Shown here: piece by piece, positions 1-6,605 of the stretch
Layout: each line of letters starts with the position of its first letter
How positions within the stretch are numbered: position 1 is the stretch's first letter
Assembly: GCA_009692275.1 (NCBI GenBank)
Contig: SHZL01000076.1
Span: 1 to 10,182, forward strand
DNA: 10,182 bases
Direction: 5' to 3'
Origin: Lysobacterales bacterium
GTDB taxonomy: Bacteria > Pseudomonadota > Gammaproteobacteria > Xanthomonadales > SZUA-36
The notes under the pieces: generated by a model
What the model saw: the letters and a program-made list of their open reading frames with translations, nothing else
Told to the model about the DNA's origin: nothing
Database searches by the model: none
Translations under genes and position numbers: made by a program

Positions 1-534
1 GAAATGCCGGGAAAACTTTGCCGTATCGATGGTGGCCGAAGTGATGACTATTTTCAGGTCCGGCCGGCGGATAATGAGCATTTTCAGGTAGCCCAACAGC
101 AAATCGATGTTCAGGCTGCGCTCATGCGCCTCGTCGATGATCAAGGCGTCATAAGCCGTCAATTCAGAATCACGCTGGGTTTCAGCCAGCAGGATTCCGT
201 CGGTCATGAACTTGATGCGGCAGCCCGGGTTGGACCTGTCGCGGAACCGCACCTGGTAACCCACCACCTGGCCAATCTCAGACTGCAATTCCTCGGCCAC
301 GCGTTGCGCCATGGCACTGGCGGCAATGCGCCGCGGTTGGGTGCAGCCTATTTGCCCGCACGAACCAAAACCTGCCTCGAGGCACAGCTTGGGAATCTGG
401 GTGGTCTTGCCCGAACCTGTTGCACCGGCAATGATCAGGATGGGATGGTCATGGATTGCACGCAGTATCTCTGCCCGGTGTGCGGTGATGGGCAGCGCAG
501 GGTCATAGGATAGAGTGGGTGCGCGTTGCTGCAT
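1..534 (-). CDS. hrpA: ATP-dependent RNA helicase HrpA, N-terminal fragment
   Basis: A DEAH-box RNA helicase of the HrpA type, cytoplasmic, which hydrolyses NTP to remodel RNA. Only the first 178 residues are present; the frame stays open through the left edge. Visible motifs in order are Walker A GATGSGKT (residues 37-44), motif Ia TQPRR (65-69), motif II DEAH (134-137) and motif III SAT (166-168), followed by the HrpA-like string TAKFSRHF. The segment just before Walker A (LSYDPALPITAHRAEIL) aligns with the same region of E. coli HrpA; HrpB differs there. The ATG at 534-532 is the only plausible ATG start. It gives a protein lacking the roughly 80-residue leader that E. coli HrpA has before this point. 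An in-frame TTG at 612-610 would add 26 residues, which do not resemble that leader. No clear Shine-Dalgarno sequence precedes the ATG. The gene is divergent from the threonine aldolase gene. The family call is very sure; the start is moderately sure. Confidence 0.93.
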   Translation of the reverse strand, partial: MQQRAPTLSYDPALPITAHRAEILRAIHDHPILIIAGATGSGKTTQIPKLCLEAGFGSCGQIGCTQPRRIAASAMAQRVAEELQSEIGQVVGYQVRFRDRSNPGCRIKFMTDGILLAETQRDSELTAYDALIIDEAHERSLNIDLLLGYLKMLIIRRPDLKIVITSATIDTAKFSRHF

Positions 535-543
535 AAGGGGCGC

Positions 544-573
544 ATTATCACAGCGCCCGGCAAGTGCTGCCAG
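544..573 (-). promoter_or_regulatory. Possible hrpA promoter, giving a very short leader
   Basis: On the minus strand GATAAT (549-544) matches the -10 consensus in five of six positions. CTGGCA (573-568) matches the -35 consensus in four of six, with 18 bases between them. Transcription would begin near 537-538, only a few bases before the hrpA ATG at 534, so the mRNA would be almost leaderless. This fits the lack of a ribosome binding site, but such matches occur by chance and the call is weak. Confidence 0.28.
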
Positions 574-605
574 TTCCCCCCGAATCCACCCGCAGCGTCG
601 TGTTG

Positions 606-634
606 CGGACAAGTCCGGCCCGAAAACCTATAAT
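606..634 (+). promoter_or_regulatory. Probable sigma70 promoter of the threonine aldolase-cytochrome unit
   Basis: A perfect TATAAT lies at 629-634. CGGACA at 606-611 matches the -35 consensus TTGACA in four of six positions, with an ideal 17-base spacer. The start of transcription would fall near 641, leaving a leader of about 22 bases before the ATG at 663. The -35 element lies inside an inverted repeat, CGGAC-AA-GTCCG (606-617), which could be an operator. The element match is seen directly; activity is inferred. Confidence 0.6.
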
Positions 635-662
635 CTCTCTTTTTGCTACACATCGGACCCAC

Positions 663-1703
663 ATGGAACTGAACTTCAGAAGTGATAATGAATCACCGGC
701 TGCAGCGGAAATTCTCGCAGCGGTGGTGGAGGCCAACCGGGGCACCGCATGGTCGTACGCAGAGGATCAGTGGAGCGCACAACTGAATGCCGCGTTTTCC
801 GACCTCTTCGGCATTGCTACAACCGTTGTTCCGCTGTCCACGGGCACTGCCGTCAACAGCATTGCACTTGCTACGGTGACACCTCCCTGGGGTGCGGTGT
901 ACTGCCATGAAGGCGCACACATTCTGCAGGACGAAGGCGGAGCGCCGGAGTTTTTTGGCAATGGCCTGCGCCTCGTGGGCGTGGCCGGGGCCAACGGCAG
1001 GTTGCATGCAGCTGATTTGCGCCATGCCATCAAGAGTAACAACGGACACGGAGTGCACAGCTACCTTTCCAGCGCGCTCAGCCTGACACAATGCACCGAG
1101 GCGGGCACCCTGTACCAGCCGGATGAAATCGCTGCGCTGTGTGACGTAGCAAAGGAATTCAACATGGCGCGGCACATGGACGGCGCACGCTTCGCCAATG
1201 CAACGGCCGCGCTGGGGTGCTCGCCAGCTTCCATCACCTGGCAGGCCGGTGTGCAAATGCTGTCTTTTGGAGCCAGCAAGAATGGCTGCCTGGCCGCCGA
1301 AGCCTTGCTGTTTTTCGGTGAAAACCAATGGCAGGAGCGTGCCGAACGCCTGCGTAAACGATCCGGGCACCTGCTCAGCAAAATGCGTTTTGTATCGGCG
1401 CAGCTGCTGGCCTATATCAAGGATGATTGCTGGTTGAAGCTGGCTACCCACGCCAATCACCAGGCTGCGCAATTCGCCGGGGCCGTGCGGGCCCACGCGC
1501 AGGCAGAGCTGGAATTCCCGCCTGCTGCCAACGAAGTGTTCGTGCGCTGGACGGCTTCCGGCTTTGCTGCGCTGGCTGCGGCGGGAATCCAGTTCCTGGA
1601 CTGGCCCAGCCGCACTGACCTGGCCCGTTTTGTTTTTTCCCACAGCACCAGCGACAAAGAAACTGAAGTCCTGTGCCAAACACTGCAAAGCCTGGGGGAT
1701 TAG
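663..1703 (+). CDS. ltaE: Low-specificity L-threonine aldolase (PLP-dependent)
   Basis: A fold-type I PLP enzyme of 346 residues that cleaves L-threonine and L-allo-threonine to glycine and acetaldehyde in the cytoplasm. The sequence resembles the Pseudomonas-type enzyme: FRSDNESP at the start, ANRG and YAEDQW near residues 24-37, STGTAVNS (59-66), the CHEGAH segment (81-86) with the likely active-site histidine at 85, DEGGAPEFF (90-98), HMDGARFANA (171-180) with PLP-binding Asp173, and SFGASKNG (201-208) with the PLP lysine at 206. The length is normal for the family. The ATG at 663 was chosen because it aligns with the start of known enzymes and lies just after the promoter; an upstream ATG at 564 would precede the promoter. 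The ribosome binding site is weak (GGA at 655-657). The stop is two bases before the next gene, so the two are probably co-transcribed. Serine hydroxymethyltransferase is excluded by the motifs. Confidence 0.93.
   Translation: MELNFRSDNESPAAAEILAAVVEANRGTAWSYAEDQWSAQLNAAFSDLFGIATTVVPLSTGTAVNSIALATVTPPWGAVYCHEGAHILQDEGGAPEFFGNGLRLVGVAGANGRLHAADLRHAIKSNNGHGVHSYLSSALSLTQCTEAGTLYQPDEIAALCDVAKEFNMARHMDGARFANATAALGCSPASITWQAGVQMLSFGASKNGCLAAEALLFFGENQWQERAERLRKRSGHLLSKMRFVSAQLLAYIKDDCWLKLATHANHQAAQFAGAVRAHAQAELEFPPAANEVFVRWTASGFAALAAAGIQFLDWPSRTDLARFVFSHSTSDKETEVLCQTLQSLGD
1694..1699 (+). promoter_or_regulatory. Ribosome binding site of the multihaem cytochrome gene
   Basis: GGGGGA sits inside the last codons of ltaE, six bases before the ATG at 1706. 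It supports that start over the upstream in-frame ATG at 1673, and suggests translation coupled to ltaE. Confidence 0.6.
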
Positions 1704-1705
1704 TC

Positions 1706-3913
1706 ATGACAAATGCTGCGACCGTGCGCCGTGCAGCCCTCATGCTTTTCTGCCTCATGGTCATGGCTCTTGCGCCTCAGTCCCCCGCAATGGCCGCGGA
1801 CTCTGCCTATGTCGGCAGTGAGTCCTGCAAAGGATGCCACGCCGCGGCCTGGACCAACTGGCGCAGCTCGGATCACTACCAGGCGATGTTGCCGGCTACG
1901 GATGAGACGGTCCTCGGTGATTTCAACAACGCAAGCTTCACCTATGCCGGAAACACGCATCGCTTCTTCCGCCGTGACGGGAAGTACTTCGCGGAAACGG
2001 ATAATGCGCAGGGCGTAATGCAGGAATTCGAGATTGCCTATATCTTCGGATTCTATCCACTACAACAATACCTGGTTGGGTTTCCGGATGGGCGCTTCCA
2101 GACGCTGGGGATTTCCTGGGACAGCCGCCCGCAAGCGCAGGGTGGGCAACGCTGGTATCACCTGTATCCGAACGAAGCCATCACCCATACAGACATACTT
2201 CACTGGACCGGCAGTTTCCAGAACTGGAATAGCCGCTGCGCTGCCTGCCATTCAACTGAGCTGAAGAAAAACTACACACCGGCCAGCAATTCCTATGCCA
2301 CGCACTGGGCGGAAATCAATGTTGGATGCGAAGCCTGCCATGGCCCGGGTGCTGCGCATGTCAACTGGGCGGCGACCGGCCGGGCGGCGAAGGACCCTGG
2401 CTTCAGCAACCTGCTGACCGGCAAAGGGGTGTGGGCCAAAGAGGGTGACAAGACCACCTTGCAGCGGCAGGACAGCGGCAACGCCGAGAGCCAGTTGGGT
2501 GTCTGTGCTGCCTGCCACTCACGCCGCGCGGAATTATCCGAAGACCACGCCGGAAAACCCTTTGGTGACCTGTTTCAACTGCGCCTGCTGGAACAGGACA
2601 TGTATTTTGCAGACGGGCAGATACGGGAAGAGGTTTACGACCACGGTTCCTTCCTGCAGAGCAAGATGCACGCAGCAGGCGTGGCCTGCACTAATTGCCA
2701 TGAGCCACACAGCGGCAAGCTTTTGGCTGAGGGCAATGCGCTGTGCGCACAATGCCACCAGGCCGCCACCTACGACCGGCCCGAGCATCACCACCACCCG
2801 GTCGCCAGCACAGGTGCCGCGTGCGTGAACTGCCATATGCCCAGCACCACCTACATGGGCGTGGACGCCCGGCGTGACCACAGCCTGCGCATTCCGGAGC
2901 CTGCACTCACTGTTGAGTTGGGAATTCCTAACGCCTGCAATCGTTGCCACGAAGACCAGGATGCCGCCTGGGCAGCCTCAGCGGTCGCAGGCTGGAATCC
3001 CCACGCTGACTCAAAAATGGTTCAGGCGCGGGTCATGACTGCCGCGTGGCAAGACCAGGCTTATGCGCTGCCGGGCCTGATCGCGCTGGCCAATGAACCC
3101 GGCAATCCGGCCATTTTACGCGCCACGGCAGTGTTGGAATCCGCGCGATTCCCGTCGCAGGAAGCGTTGGCCATGATGCAGCAGCAACTGGGCGATCCGG
3201 ACCCGCTGGTGCGCGGCGCTGCTGCCCGGGCCCTGGAGCAACTACCAACCACGAACCGCTATGCCCTGCTACAGCCCCTGATCACTGACCCCAGCAAATC
3301 CGTGCGCATGGAAGTAGCGCGCGTGCTGGCGGACATGACACCGGACCGGGTATCAGCAAATGGACAGGGTGAACTGATCGCGCTGCGCGATGAATACCTG
3401 GATGCATTGAAACTCAATGCCGACATGCCAGAGTCGCAATTGAACCTCGGCAGCTATATGTCACTGGCCGGCCAGCCGGAAGAAGCCGAACGGGCCTACC
3501 GCCAGGCGCTAAAACTCTCACCCGCCTTTGTTCCGGCCATGATTAATCTTGCCGATCTGTACCGCGCGGCGGGGCTGGACAGCGAAGCCGGCAAGCTGCT
3601 GCAGTCGGCAATCGAAACTGCACCCGGCTCGGCGCCCGCCCAACACGCCATGGGCCTGCTGAAGGTGCGTCAGCATCAGCTGGACCAGGCAGTTCCGTTC
3701 CTCAAGTTATCCGCTGAACTCGACCCGGCCAATAGCCGCTATGACTATGTTTACGCTGTGGCGCTCTACGAAACGGGCCAGAAACAACAGGCAGTGGCCG
3801 TGCTGGAAAAGTCGCTGGCGAACCATCCGGGCAACGCCGAAATCAGGTCTGCCTTGCAGGCCTATTACACGCAACTGGGGGAAACCGCCAAACTCAAGGC
3901 CCTGGAGCGCTAG
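1706..3913 (+). CDS. Exported octahaem c-type cytochrome with HEAT-like and TPR repeats
   Basis: A 735-residue protein of a c554-like multihaem family; function not established to my knowledge. A Sec signal peptide is clear: RR near residue 8, a hydrophobic stretch at 11-24 and cleavage after AMA (30), so it should act in the periplasm after haem attachment by the Ccm machinery. Eight CXXCH motifs begin at residues 41, 178, 208, 267, 328, 347, 373 and 411. None is CXXCK, so it is not an NrfA-type nitrite reductase. Motif 1 sits in the c554-like context YVGSESCKGCH, and His57 or the HHHH at 361-364 may be distal ligands. Residues 46-177 carry no haem but are rich in aromatic residues. After the haems come two HEAT-like repeats (about 484-513 and 521-544) and four TPRs (about 576-606, 607-640, 641-674, 675-708), which suggest a partner-binding tail. 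It follows ltaE by two bases, and its stop overlaps that of pgeF. The domain call is sure; the electron-transfer role is inferred. Confidence 0.9.
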   Translation: MTNAATVRRAALMLFCLMVMALAPQSPAMAADSAYVGSESCKGCHAAAWTNWRSSDHYQAMLPATDETVLGDFNNASFTYAGNTHRFFRRDGKYFAETDNAQGVMQEFEIAYIFGFYPLQQYLVGFPDGRFQTLGISWDSRPQAQGGQRWYHLYPNEAITHTDILHWTGSFQNWNSRCAACHSTELKKNYTPASNSYATHWAEINVGCEACHGPGAAHVNWAATGRAAKDPGFSNLLTGKGVWAKEGDKTTLQRQDSGNAESQLGVCAACHSRRAELSEDHAGKPFGDLFQLRLLEQDMYFADGQIREEVYDHGSFLQSKMHAAGVACTNCHEPHSGKLLAEGNALCAQCHQAATYDRPEHHHHPVASTGAACVNCHMPSTTYMGVDARRDHSLRIPEPALTVELGIPNACNRCHEDQDAAWAASAVAGWNPHADSKMVQARVMTAAWQDQAYALPGLIALANEPGNPAILRATAVLESARFPSQEALAMMQQQLGDPDPLVRGAAARALEQLPTTNRYALLQPLITDPSKSVRMEVARVLADMTPDRVSANGQGELIALRDEYLDALKLNADMPESQLNLGSYMSLAGQPEEAERAYRQALKLSPAFVPAMINLADLYRAAGLDSEAGKLLQSAIETAPGSAPAQHAMGLLKVRQHQLDQAVPFLKLSAELDPANSRYDYVYAVALYETGQKQQAVAVLEKSLANHPGNAEIRSALQAYYTQLGETAKLKALER

Positions 3914-4680
3914 GATTCCAGCCATACCAGGGTGGCCATGCGCCCGGTCACCTTGTCCCGGCGGTAAGAAAAAAAACGCTCCGGTTCACGGTAGGTGCAG
4001 TATCCGCCGCCACTGATCTCACCAACACCTGCCTGCTGCAGCCGCTGCCGGGCAAGGGCGTACAGGTCACACAGCCAGCGCTCCCCGTGCGGGGCAAAGG
4101 CAATGGATGCCGCTACGTTCCCCACCACAAATGCTGCGCGCACTTCATCGCCAACCACGAAGGCGCCAGGCCCTATGGCCGGACCCAGCCAGGCCAGTAA
4201 GGTATCCGGCGGGCACCCCAGGGACTGCACAGTCTGCTCAAGTACACCGGCCAGGAGCCCGCGCCAGCCCGCGTGGGCTGCAGCCACGCGCGTGCCCTCA
4301 CGATTGCACAGCAAAACCGGCAGGCAATCTGCGCTCAGTACGGCACAGACCTGGCCTGGCCGGGTAGCAAGCTGGGCGTCGGCAACGATTTCCGCCACTG
4401 CCAGTGCTGATATGGGTGCCGATGGGGGCGCCGCAATGCCCGTAGCCGGGTGGCAAAAAACCCCGGTGCCGTGCTCCTGGCGCAGCCAGACCGGATCCGC
4501 GGGGAGGTAGCTGCGCAACAATGCGCGGTTTCTGACTACGGCGCTTGCTTCATCACCGCAGGTTGCCCCGAGGTTCATGCTGCTCCATGGGCCGGTGCTG
4601 AAACCGCCCCTGCGGGTGGTACTGATGGCCCGAACCCTGGCCGGCGCGTTCCACCGGGGAGCAATCCAATCCGTGTTCAC
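3910..4680 (-). CDS. pgeF: Peptidoglycan editing factor PgeF (YfiH, laccase-domain family)
   Basis: A 256-residue member of the DUF152/YfiH family. In E. coli this protein corrects mistakes in peptidoglycan stem peptides (serine in place of alanine), and relatives including human LACC1 act on purine nucleosides; older databases call it polyphenol oxidase or laccase. The metal-site residues are all visible: His70 in RQEHGT, Cys119 in SADCLP and His136 in AAHAGWRGL. The N-terminal STTRRGGFS and SMNLG segments and the GPAIGP motif (166-171) are also typical. The start is GTG at 4680-4678, which overlaps the rluD TGA (GTGA), so it is probably translationally coupled to rluD; there is no good ribosome binding site of its own. 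The rluD-pgeF pair is conserved in gammaproteobacteria, but clpB, which follows in E. coli, is absent here. The stop TAG lies in the CTAG shared with the convergent cytochrome gene. No signal peptide is seen, so it is cytoplasmic. Confidence 0.94.
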   Translation of the reverse strand: MNTDWIAPRWNAPARVRAISTTRRGGFSTGPWSSMNLGATCGDEASAVVRNRALLRSYLPADPVWLRQEHGTGVFCHPATGIAAPPSAPISALAVAEIVADAQLATRPGQVCAVLSADCLPVLLCNREGTRVAAAHAGWRGLLAGVLEQTVQSLGCPPDTLLAWLGPAIGPGAFVVGDEVRAAFVVGNVAASIAFAPHGERWLCDLYALARQRLQQAGVGEISGGGYCTYREPERFFSYRRDKVTGRMATLVWLES

Positions 4681-5678
4681 AGGGCTGAGTTCCGCAACAG
4701 TTCAAGCAATTGGTCCATGTCTGCTGGCACTGGCGCATGGAATTCAAGCTGCCTCTGATCGGCCGGATGCTGCAGCTTCAGGGTACGGGCGTGCAACGCC
4801 TGCCGCGGAAACTGCCGCACTGCCTCAATCAGCCCGGGAATCATGCCTTTTACCGGGCGCGGGTTGCGCCCGTATACCGTGTCACCCACAACAGGAAATC
4901 CCAGGTGTGAAAGGTGCACGCGGATCTGGTGTGTGCGACCGGTTTCCAGTGACACCTCGAGGTGGGTAAACCCTTTGAAGGCCTGCAGGATACGAAAATG
5001 TGTGACCGACGGGCGGCCGGCAGCAACCACCGCCATGCGTTTACGATCGCGGGGATGGCGGCCAATCGGTTCATCCACCGTGACTACGCCGCGCATTTCA
5101 CCACGGCAGATGGTTTCATATAGCCGGCTCATGCTCCTGGTTTGCAACTGGTTTACCAGGCTGGTATGAGCGCGCAATGAGCGCGCCACCACCATTACTC
5201 CGCTGGTGTCCTTGTCCAGGCGATGCACTATGCCCGACCGGGGAAGAGCCGCAAGGCCGGGGTCGAAATGCAGTAATGCGTTTTGCAAGGTGCCATCGCG
5301 GTTGCCTGCGGCAGGATGAACTACCAAACCGACTGGCTTGTTGATGATCAGCAGATCCCTGTCGCTGTAGATCACGTCCAGCCCTATGGCCTGCGGCAGC
5401 ACCGAATCATCGAGTTCAGGTTCTGCATCAATGCGCAAGACTTCGTTTCCCGCAATCTTGTAGGTTGGCTTGGCGCAGCTTCCGTTGACCGTCAGTTCGC
5501 CGCTGCGTATCCATTTTTGCAGCCGTGCCCTGGAATAGTCAGCAAACAGGGTACTGGCGACCTGGTCCAGCCTGCTGCCCGCGAGGCCGGGTGCGGCTAT
5601 GGCTTTGTGCCTGATCCTTTCACCCGGTGATTCATGCAGGGCCGGAGGCTGTTTCATGCCCCCCGATTCGGTTATCAT
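4677..5678 (-). CDS. rluD: 23S rRNA pseudouridine(1911/1915/1917) synthase RluD
   Basis: A 333-residue pseudouridine synthase of the RluA family. RluD converts uridines 1911, 1915 and 1917 in helix 69 of 23S rRNA and is important for ribosome assembly. An S4 RNA-binding domain spans about residues 35-75 (SRLDQVASTLFADYSRARLQ, then SGELTVNG). The catalytic domain carries NKPVGLVVHP (113-122), the catalytic motif HRLDKDTSG (152-160) with Asp155, and LETGRTHQIRVHL (244-256). The ATG at 5678 was chosen because GGAGGA lies six bases upstream. The open frame extends further upstream (to 5816), but that stretch overlaps bamD in antisense and has no similarity; an internal ATG at 5657 is a less likely start. 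RluC and RluA are paralogues, but the length, the neighbour pgeF and the divergent bamD favour RluD. It is divergent from bamD with a 30-base gap. Confidence 0.94.
   Translation of the reverse strand: MITESGGMKQPPALHESPGERIRHKAIAAPGLAGSRLDQVASTLFADYSRARLQKWIRSGELTVNGSCAKPTYKIAGNEVLRIDAEPELDDSVLPQAIGLDVIYSDRDLLIINKPVGLVVHPAAGNRDGTLQNALLHFDPGLAALPRSGIVHRLDKDTSGVMVVARSLRAHTSLVNQLQTRSMSRLYETICRGEMRGVVTVDEPIGRHPRDRKRMAVVAAGRPSVTHFRILQAFKGFTHLEVSLETGRTHQIRVHLSHLGFPVVGDTVYGRNPRPVKGMIPGLIEAVRQFPRQALHARTLKLQHPADQRQLEFHAPVPADMDQLLELLRNSAL
5651..5678 (+). promoter_or_regulatory. Possible bamD promoter inside the 5' end of rluD
   Basis: TATCAT at 5673-5678 matches the -10 consensus in five of six positions. 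GTTTCA at 5651-5656 matches the -35 in three of six, with a 16-base spacer. It would start transcription near 5685 and give a leader of about 24 bases before the bamD ATG at 5709. The promoter would lie over the first codons of the divergent rluD gene, as the 30-base gap nearly forces. The -35 is poor, so this is only a candidate. Confidence 0.35.
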
Positions 5679-5684
5679 GCAACG

Positions 5685-5690
5685 TCCTCC
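5685..5690 (-). promoter_or_regulatory. Ribosome binding site deciding the rluD start
   Basis: GGAGGA on the minus strand, six bases before the ATG at 5678. It is the strongest Shine-Dalgarno match noticed in the window and settles the choice between the ATG codons at 5678 and 5657. Confidence 0.75.
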
Positions 5691-5708
5691 GATCGCCTGG
5701 TTTTTTCT

Positions 5709-6539
5709 ATGACATTCCGTTCCAGTCACTTTGTTGATGCCCGCGCCCTGCGCTTGCTCGCCGTGATCCTTGCCGCAATGATGTTGCTCGCCTCGGGCTG
5801 TCGCAAAGATGTGCAATTTGACGACGACCGTTCCGCTGCTGATCTGTACGCTGATGCCAAGGCGTCATTGGACAACAAGTCCTGGGACCAGGCCATTCGC
5901 AGTTACAAGCACTTGCAAACCCGTTATCCCTTTGGGCGCTATACCGAGCAGTCCATGCTGGATCTTTCGTACGCCTATTTCAAGGCCCACGAGGCACAGA
6001 ACGCCCTGTCCACCCTGAACCGTTTCATTCGTACCTATCCCACCCACCCCAATGTCGATTACGCTTTCTATCTCAAGGGCCTGGTGAACTACGAGGAAAA
6101 CCTGGGCTTCCTGGAGCGCCTGATGCCCAAGCGGGTGCGTGACCGGGACCAGACCAAGCTGCGTGATGCTTTTGTTGATTTCAGTGAACTGCTGCGGCGC
6201 TTTCCCGATAGCCGCTACGTACCGGATGCACGCCAGCGCATGGTGTACCTGCGTAACAACCTTGCCGCTTATGAAATAGGCGTGGCGAATTTCTACATGG
6301 GCTACAAGGCGTATATCGCCGCAGCCAACAGGGCGCGATTCGCTCTCGAGACCTACCCCAACACGCCGGAGAACGAGGAAGCCCTGGTCATGCTGCACCA
6401 GGCGTATACCCAGCTCAGCCTGACCGAACTGGCTGACAGCACCATGCAAGTGCTTACGCTCAACTACCCCAATAACTATTACGTACTGGGCGAGAAAAAG
6501 AAACGCGATTGGCTCGATTGGCTGTGGCCCTTCGACTGA
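5709..6539 (+). CDS. bamD: Outer membrane assembly lipoprotein BamD (YfiO/ComL)
   Basis: An essential TPR lipoprotein of the BAM complex, which inserts beta-barrel proteins into the outer membrane together with BamA. The 276-residue precursor has a lipoprotein signal peptide ending in the lipobox LASGC, with lipidated Cys31; Arg at the next position does not give an inner-membrane retention signal. Family landmarks follow: SWDQAI (58-63), RYPFGRYTEQ (72-81), FIRTYPTHPNVDY (106-118), a central YLKGLVNYEE and RDRDQTKLRDAF segment, FPDSRYVPDA (165-174) and YPNTPENEEAL (216-226). Five TPR-like units are expected in the family. It is about 30 residues longer than E. coli BamD, partly through the C-terminal tail KKKRDWLDWLWPFD. 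The ATG at 5709 is required to keep the signal peptide; it lacks a Shine-Dalgarno sequence and is preceded by a T-rich stretch. The gene is divergent from rluD, the usual gammaproteobacterial order, and ends at a probable terminator. Confidence 0.96.
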   Translation: MTFRSSHFVDARALRLLAVILAAMMLLASGCRKDVQFDDDRSAADLYADAKASLDNKSWDQAIRSYKHLQTRYPFGRYTEQSMLDLSYAYFKAHEAQNALSTLNRFIRTYPTHPNVDYAFYLKGLVNYEENLGFLERLMPKRVRDRDQTKLRDAFVDFSELLRRFPDSRYVPDARQRMVYLRNNLAAYEIGVANFYMGYKAYIAAANRARFALETYPNTPENEEALVMLHQAYTQLSLTELADSTMQVLTLNYPNNYYVLGEKKKRDWLDWLWPFD

Positions 6540-6566
6540 GGCTCTGACAAACCCGCTGCAAACTCC

Positions 6567-6605
6567 GGGAAACTCTGATCTATGCAGAGCTTCCTTAGTT
6601 TTTTT
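6567..6605 (+). terminator. Probable intrinsic terminator of bamD, overlapping the 3' end of nadE
   Basis: A stem forms between 6568-6577 and 6585-6594: GGAA pairs with TTCC, one A/C mismatch follows, then CTCTG pairs with CAGAG around a seven-base loop; G6567 and T6595 can add a wobble pair. TTAG and then seven Ts (6599-6605) follow directly. This is the shape of a rho-independent terminator, 28 bases after the bamD stop. On the minus strand the mismatch becomes a G-U pair, so the hairpin also forms just after the nadE stop, but no U-tract follows on that side. Termination of nadE transcripts here is therefore less likely. Confidence 0.6.

Noticed and set aside
4..513. Plus-strand open frame of 169 codons over the hrpA fragment
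   Set aside because: The minus strand encodes all helicase motifs without interruption; the plus reading has no recognisable domain.
693..1688. Long open frame (331 codons) on the minus strand across the threonine aldolase gene
   Set aside because: It is the antisense of a well-supported enzyme, shows no family motifs, and is explained by GC-rich codon bias.
2774..2800. HHHH run as an engineered affinity tag
   Set aside because: It is internal, uses mixed CAT/CAC codons and sits between haem motifs where ligand histidines are expected.
3995..4510. Plus-strand open frame of 171 codons across pgeF
   Set aside because: Antisense to pgeF, whose metal-site residues are all intact.
5679..5816. 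Longer rluD start at 5816 (46 extra residues)
   Set aside because: The extra stretch is antisense to bamD and has no S4-family similarity; the ATG at 5678 has a strong ribosome binding site.
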